From the NCBI GenBank assembly GCA_937901285.1, contig CALCHI010000306.1, positions 1-8,863 of the forward strand: a stretch of 8,863 nucleotides of DNA, given 5' to 3'. The DNA comes from UBA8437 sp003445035. Its GTDB lineage: Bacteria > Planctomycetota > Planctomycetia > Planctomycetales > Planctomycetaceae. Below, one piece after another: positions 6,785 through 8,863 of this stretch (position 1 is its first letter; each line of letters starts with the position of its first letter). The translations under genes were made by a program, and so were the position numbers. The notes beneath the pieces are model-generated. The model was not told the origin of the DNA and ran no database searches. It saw only the letters and a program-made list of their open reading frames with translations.

Positions 6785-8350
6785 GTGGACTCGATTGCGC
6801 CGATCGACTGGGCCATCTGCGGCTGTTACCTCGTCCTGGTCATCGGCCTGGGCCTGTTCTTTTCCAACAAGCAGAAGGACAACGACGACTTTTTCCTTGG
6901 CGGCCGCAACATGCACTGGTTGCCGGTCGGACTGTCGTTGTTTGCGACCACCTTCAGCTCGAACTCATTCGTCGGCCTGCCTGCCGAGGGAGCCTTTGGC
7001 AACTATCACCAACTGCTGGCGATTTTTTTCATTCCCTTCGTGGTGATCCCCATCACCTGCATCTGGTTCATCCCGTTCTACAAGGGGCTGGGGTTCATCA
7101 GCCTCTACGAGTACCTCGAACGGCGTTTCTCTCGACCGATTCGCCTGATGGCCAGCGTGATCTTCATGCTCTATTCGGCCGGCTGGATGGGCACGATGCT
7201 GCTGGCCGTCTCAAGAATCCTTGACGTGGTGCTCGAGACCACCTCGATCTTTCAGACTCTCTCGGTGATCGCGATCGTCGGCCTGCTGGCCACCATCTAC
7301 ACGGCAATGGGCGGCGTGAAGGCGGTGATCTGGACCGACACGATCCAGGCGTTTGCCCTGTTCGGCGGAATGATCTTTCTGCTGGCCCTGCTGGTTTCGA
7401 AGATCGATGGAGGATTCTCGGCGTACCTGGCCGCCGGTTCGGCTGACGGCAAGTTCGAGATGTTCCGGCTCGACGGCGGGTTCGGAGAAAGAAATCTCTT
7501 CTCGGCCTGTGCCTACGGTTTCTTCGTCTACATGGGCGGGCAACTGGCCTCCTTCGGAGCTTTCCAGCGATACGTGACCGTCGACACGGTCGGCGAGGCC
7601 CGTCGAGCGCTGGTCATCAAGGGCGTCTTCACCCTGTTCTCGTGCACACTGTTCTTCATGGTCGGCACGGCGCTGTACGTCTACTACCAGCAGTCCCATG
7701 TCGAGATCTACGAGGCCCTGGACTCCGGCCGTGGCCGCGACCAGTTGCTTCCTCATTTCGTGATCAACTTCTCCGGCGGCTACGGCATGACCGGGCTGAT
7801 CCTGGCCGGACTGTTCGCGGCGGCGATGAGCAGCCTGGACAGCGGCATCAACAGCATGACCGCCACGCTGGTCACCGACTGGTTGCACGGGAAGGAATTC
7901 GGCACAACCTTCAACCGGATCATGACCGGGGTCTTCGGGATTGGCGTGACCGGCATCGCCTGTCTGCTGGCCCTGATCAACTCGCCCGTCTTCGACATCC
8001 TGCTCTCGATCGCCGGCGCCACACTGGGATTGTTGCTCGCGGTCCTGATGCTGGGGATGCTGGTCCCACGAGTGAACACCGCCGGCGTCCTGGCCGGCCT
8101 GCTGACAGGGCTGATGGTCTGGGCCCTGATCCGGGTGGGGTTGACCAGGCTCGATGACGAATCGCTCGCTCAACTTGGAGCCCTGGCCGGATTGAAGACG
8201 AACACCTGGTGGGATGGCCTGTTGACGACGGTCCCGGCCGTGGCCGTCGGCATAGGGGCCAGTTTCCTGGCACCACCACCACGACCTGAGCAACTCGAAG
8301 GGTTGCTGCTTGTCGATCGCTCGGACCCCGTACCCTCGAGCGACGATTAG
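6785..8350 (+). CDS. Sodium:solute symporter family transporter (SSF)
   Basis: This 521-residue inner-membrane protein has about 13 hydrophobic helices, starting near residue 10 and ending near 495, the usual size and form of the SSF/SGLT family, which couples solute uptake to sodium entry. Diagnostic segments are FFLGGRNMHWLPVGLSLFAT (36-55), GGVKAVIWTDTIQ (176-188) and AAAMSSLDSGINSMTATLV (345-363). In the last of these, Ala346, Ser349 and Ser350 fit the helix-8 part of the Na2 sodium site known from vSGLT. The solute cannot be read from sequence; sugars, sialic acid, amino acids and carboxylates are all carried in this family. The GTG start has a GAGGA ribosome site. It follows the propeller gene by 21 bp, suggesting that its solute is handled by that protein. 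The short tail after the last helix is polar and cytoplasmic or periplasmic. Confidence 0.94.
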   Translation: MDSIAPIDWAICGCYLVLVIGLGLFFSNKQKDNDDFFLGGRNMHWLPVGLSLFATTFSSNSFVGLPAEGAFGNYHQLLAIFFIPFVVIPITCIWFIPFYKGLGFISLYEYLERRFSRPIRLMASVIFMLYSAGWMGTMLLAVSRILDVVLETTSIFQTLSVIAIVGLLATIYTAMGGVKAVIWTDTIQAFALFGGMIFLLALLVSKIDGGFSAYLAAGSADGKFEMFRLDGGFGERNLFSACAYGFFVYMGGQLASFGAFQRYVTVDTVGEARRALVIKGVFTLFSCTLFFMVGTALYVYYQQSHVEIYEALDSGRGRDQLLPHFVINFSGGYGMTGLILAGLFAAAMSSLDSGINSMTATLVTDWLHGKEFGTTFNRIMTGVFGIGVTGIACLLALINSPVFDILLSIAGATLGLLLAVLMLGMLVPRVNTAGVLAGLLTGLMVWALIRVGLTRLDDESLAQLGALAGLKTNTWWDGLLTTVPAVAVGIGASFLAPPPRPEQLEGLLLVDRSDPVPSSDD

Positions 8351-8358
8351 CCGTCGCT
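8339..8358 (+). terminator. Stem-loop over the symporter stop codon, possible terminator
   Basis: AGCGACG (8339-8345) pairs perfectly with CGTCGCT (8352-8358) around a 6-base loop that contains the TAG stop at 8348-8350. It is GC-rich and lies at the end of the propeller-symporter unit, facing a convergent gene. No T run follows, so termination would need Rho or be inefficient. It could instead protect the mRNA 3' end. Confidence 0.35.
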
Positions 8359-8406
8359 GGGTGTCCGGCCAGGGTGGAATCCCGGAACAGCAAACCGTCG
8401 GACCGG

Positions 8407-8863
8407 TCAGATGCTCTCCAGAAACCACGGCATCAACCCGCAACCGGGATCGAACACCAGTGCTGACGATGACGCGGTGACCTCGTCGTAGCGGACGTGT
8501 TCGTCGGAAATCACCGCGGTCCCGCACACCGCCACCGGCACCGCACCGTGAGCGTGGGTCCTGGTCCGCAGCAACGTTGGGTGATCGGGTGAGACGAGGA
8601 TCCTGTGATCTCCCATCTCGGACAGCTTCTCATGAACCGGCCCGACGATGCTCTCGTCGATCCGCTCCAACGCGGTGATCTTCGATTCGAGGTCGCCCTC
8701 GTGCGACGCCTGGTCGGTCGCTTCGACGTGCACCACCACCAGGTCGTGTTCGGCCAACGCGTCGACGACCGCCTTGCCCTTGGCCTCGTAGTCGGTGTCC
8801 AGGTATCCGGTGGCACCCTCGACGTCAATCACGCTCCATCCCAGCACAAGACCGAGTCCACGA
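8407..8863 (-). CDS. apgM: Cofactor-independent phosphoglycerate mutase, ApgM type (N-terminus beyond window)
   Basis: Only the last 151 residues are present; the gene continues past the right edge, and family members are about 400 residues long. The fragment reads RGLGLVLGWS at its start, then GATGYLDTDYEAKG, HVEATDQASHEGD (44-56 of the fragment), ILVSPDHPT and THAHGAVPVAV. These match the C-terminal half of archaeal-type 2,3-bisphosphoglycerate-independent phosphoglycerate mutase of the alkaline phosphatase superfamily, with metal-binding Asp/His at D50, H54, D93, H94 and H105. The enzyme interconverts 3- and 2-phosphoglycerate in glycolysis. Some bacterial members of this group have been proposed by context to act as homoserine kinase, so the function is not fully certain. 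The GTG at 8847 is an internal Val codon, not the start, because the frame is open and conserved upstream of it. The gene converges on the symporter gene with 56 bp between stops. Confidence 0.9.
   Translation of the reverse strand, partial: RGLGLVLGWSVIDVEGATGYLDTDYEAKGKAVVDALAEHDLVVVHVEATDQASHEGDLESKITALERIDESIVGPVHEKLSEMGDHRILVSPDHPTLLRTRTHAHGAVPVAVCGTAVISDEHVRYDEVTASSSALVFDPGCGLMPWFLESI

Noticed and set aside
7211..8527. 438-codon minus-strand frame opposite the symporter
   Set aside because: It is very rich in Gln, Asp, Gly and His as the antisense of hydrophobic helices, with no domain, and overlaps the phosphoglycerate mutase fragment.
1..8863. Defence system, prophage, CRISPR array or mobile element
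   Set aside because: Every stretch is explained by metabolic, transport or secreted hydrolase genes; there are no repeat arrays, transposase, integrase or terminal inverted repeats.

Overview
The window is densely coding, with eight genes and no gene-free stretch over 150 bases. It is GC-rich, looks chromosomal and reads like a planctomycete or a relative. This is inferred from three things: a Tat-exported hypothetical protein of a type I associate with planctomycetes, several secreted hydrolases, and a mix of genes with and without Shine-Dalgarno sites. No rRNA or other phylogenetic marker is present, so the assignment is tentative. I see no tRNA, CRISPR array, insertion sequence, phage gene or integration site.

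Layout. Minus strand, 3368 down to 1: a probable three-gene operon of a cytoplasmic amidohydrolase (PF04909 type), a secreted CocE/NonD-family serine hydrolase, and a Tat-exported conserved hypothetical protein cut by the left edge. Plus strand, 3515-4564: a secreted alpha/beta hydrolase, divergent from the amidohydrolase. Minus strand, 5573-4572: a secreted S1/P1-type zinc nuclease whose stop lies 7 bp from the hydrolase stop. Plus strand, 5720-8350: a probable two-gene operon of a cytosolic five-bladed beta-propeller protein (glycoside hydrolase-like fold) and a sodium:solute symporter. Minus strand at the right edge: the C-terminal part of a cofactor-independent phosphoglycerate mutase (ApgM type), convergent with the symporter.

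How they may work together. The propeller-symporter pair suggests uptake and intracellular processing of a carbohydrate-like solute, substrate unknown. The amidohydrolase-CocE-Tat operon suggests breakdown of an ester- or amide-containing compound, with one step outside the cytoplasm. The nuclease would release nucleotides from extracellular or periplasmic nucleic acid. The phosphoglycerate mutase is central metabolism and probably unrelated.

Non-coding signals worth noting are a 13-bp direct repeat (12 of 13 identical) in the 3369-3514 divergent region, a promoter-like element there that would give a nearly leaderless transcript, an 11-bp dyad in the 5574-5719 divergent region, and stem-loops overlapping the stop codons of the CocE-family and symporter genes. 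I found no clearly unprecedented system. The propeller-symporter pair and the divergent regulatory region are the best candidates for follow-up.
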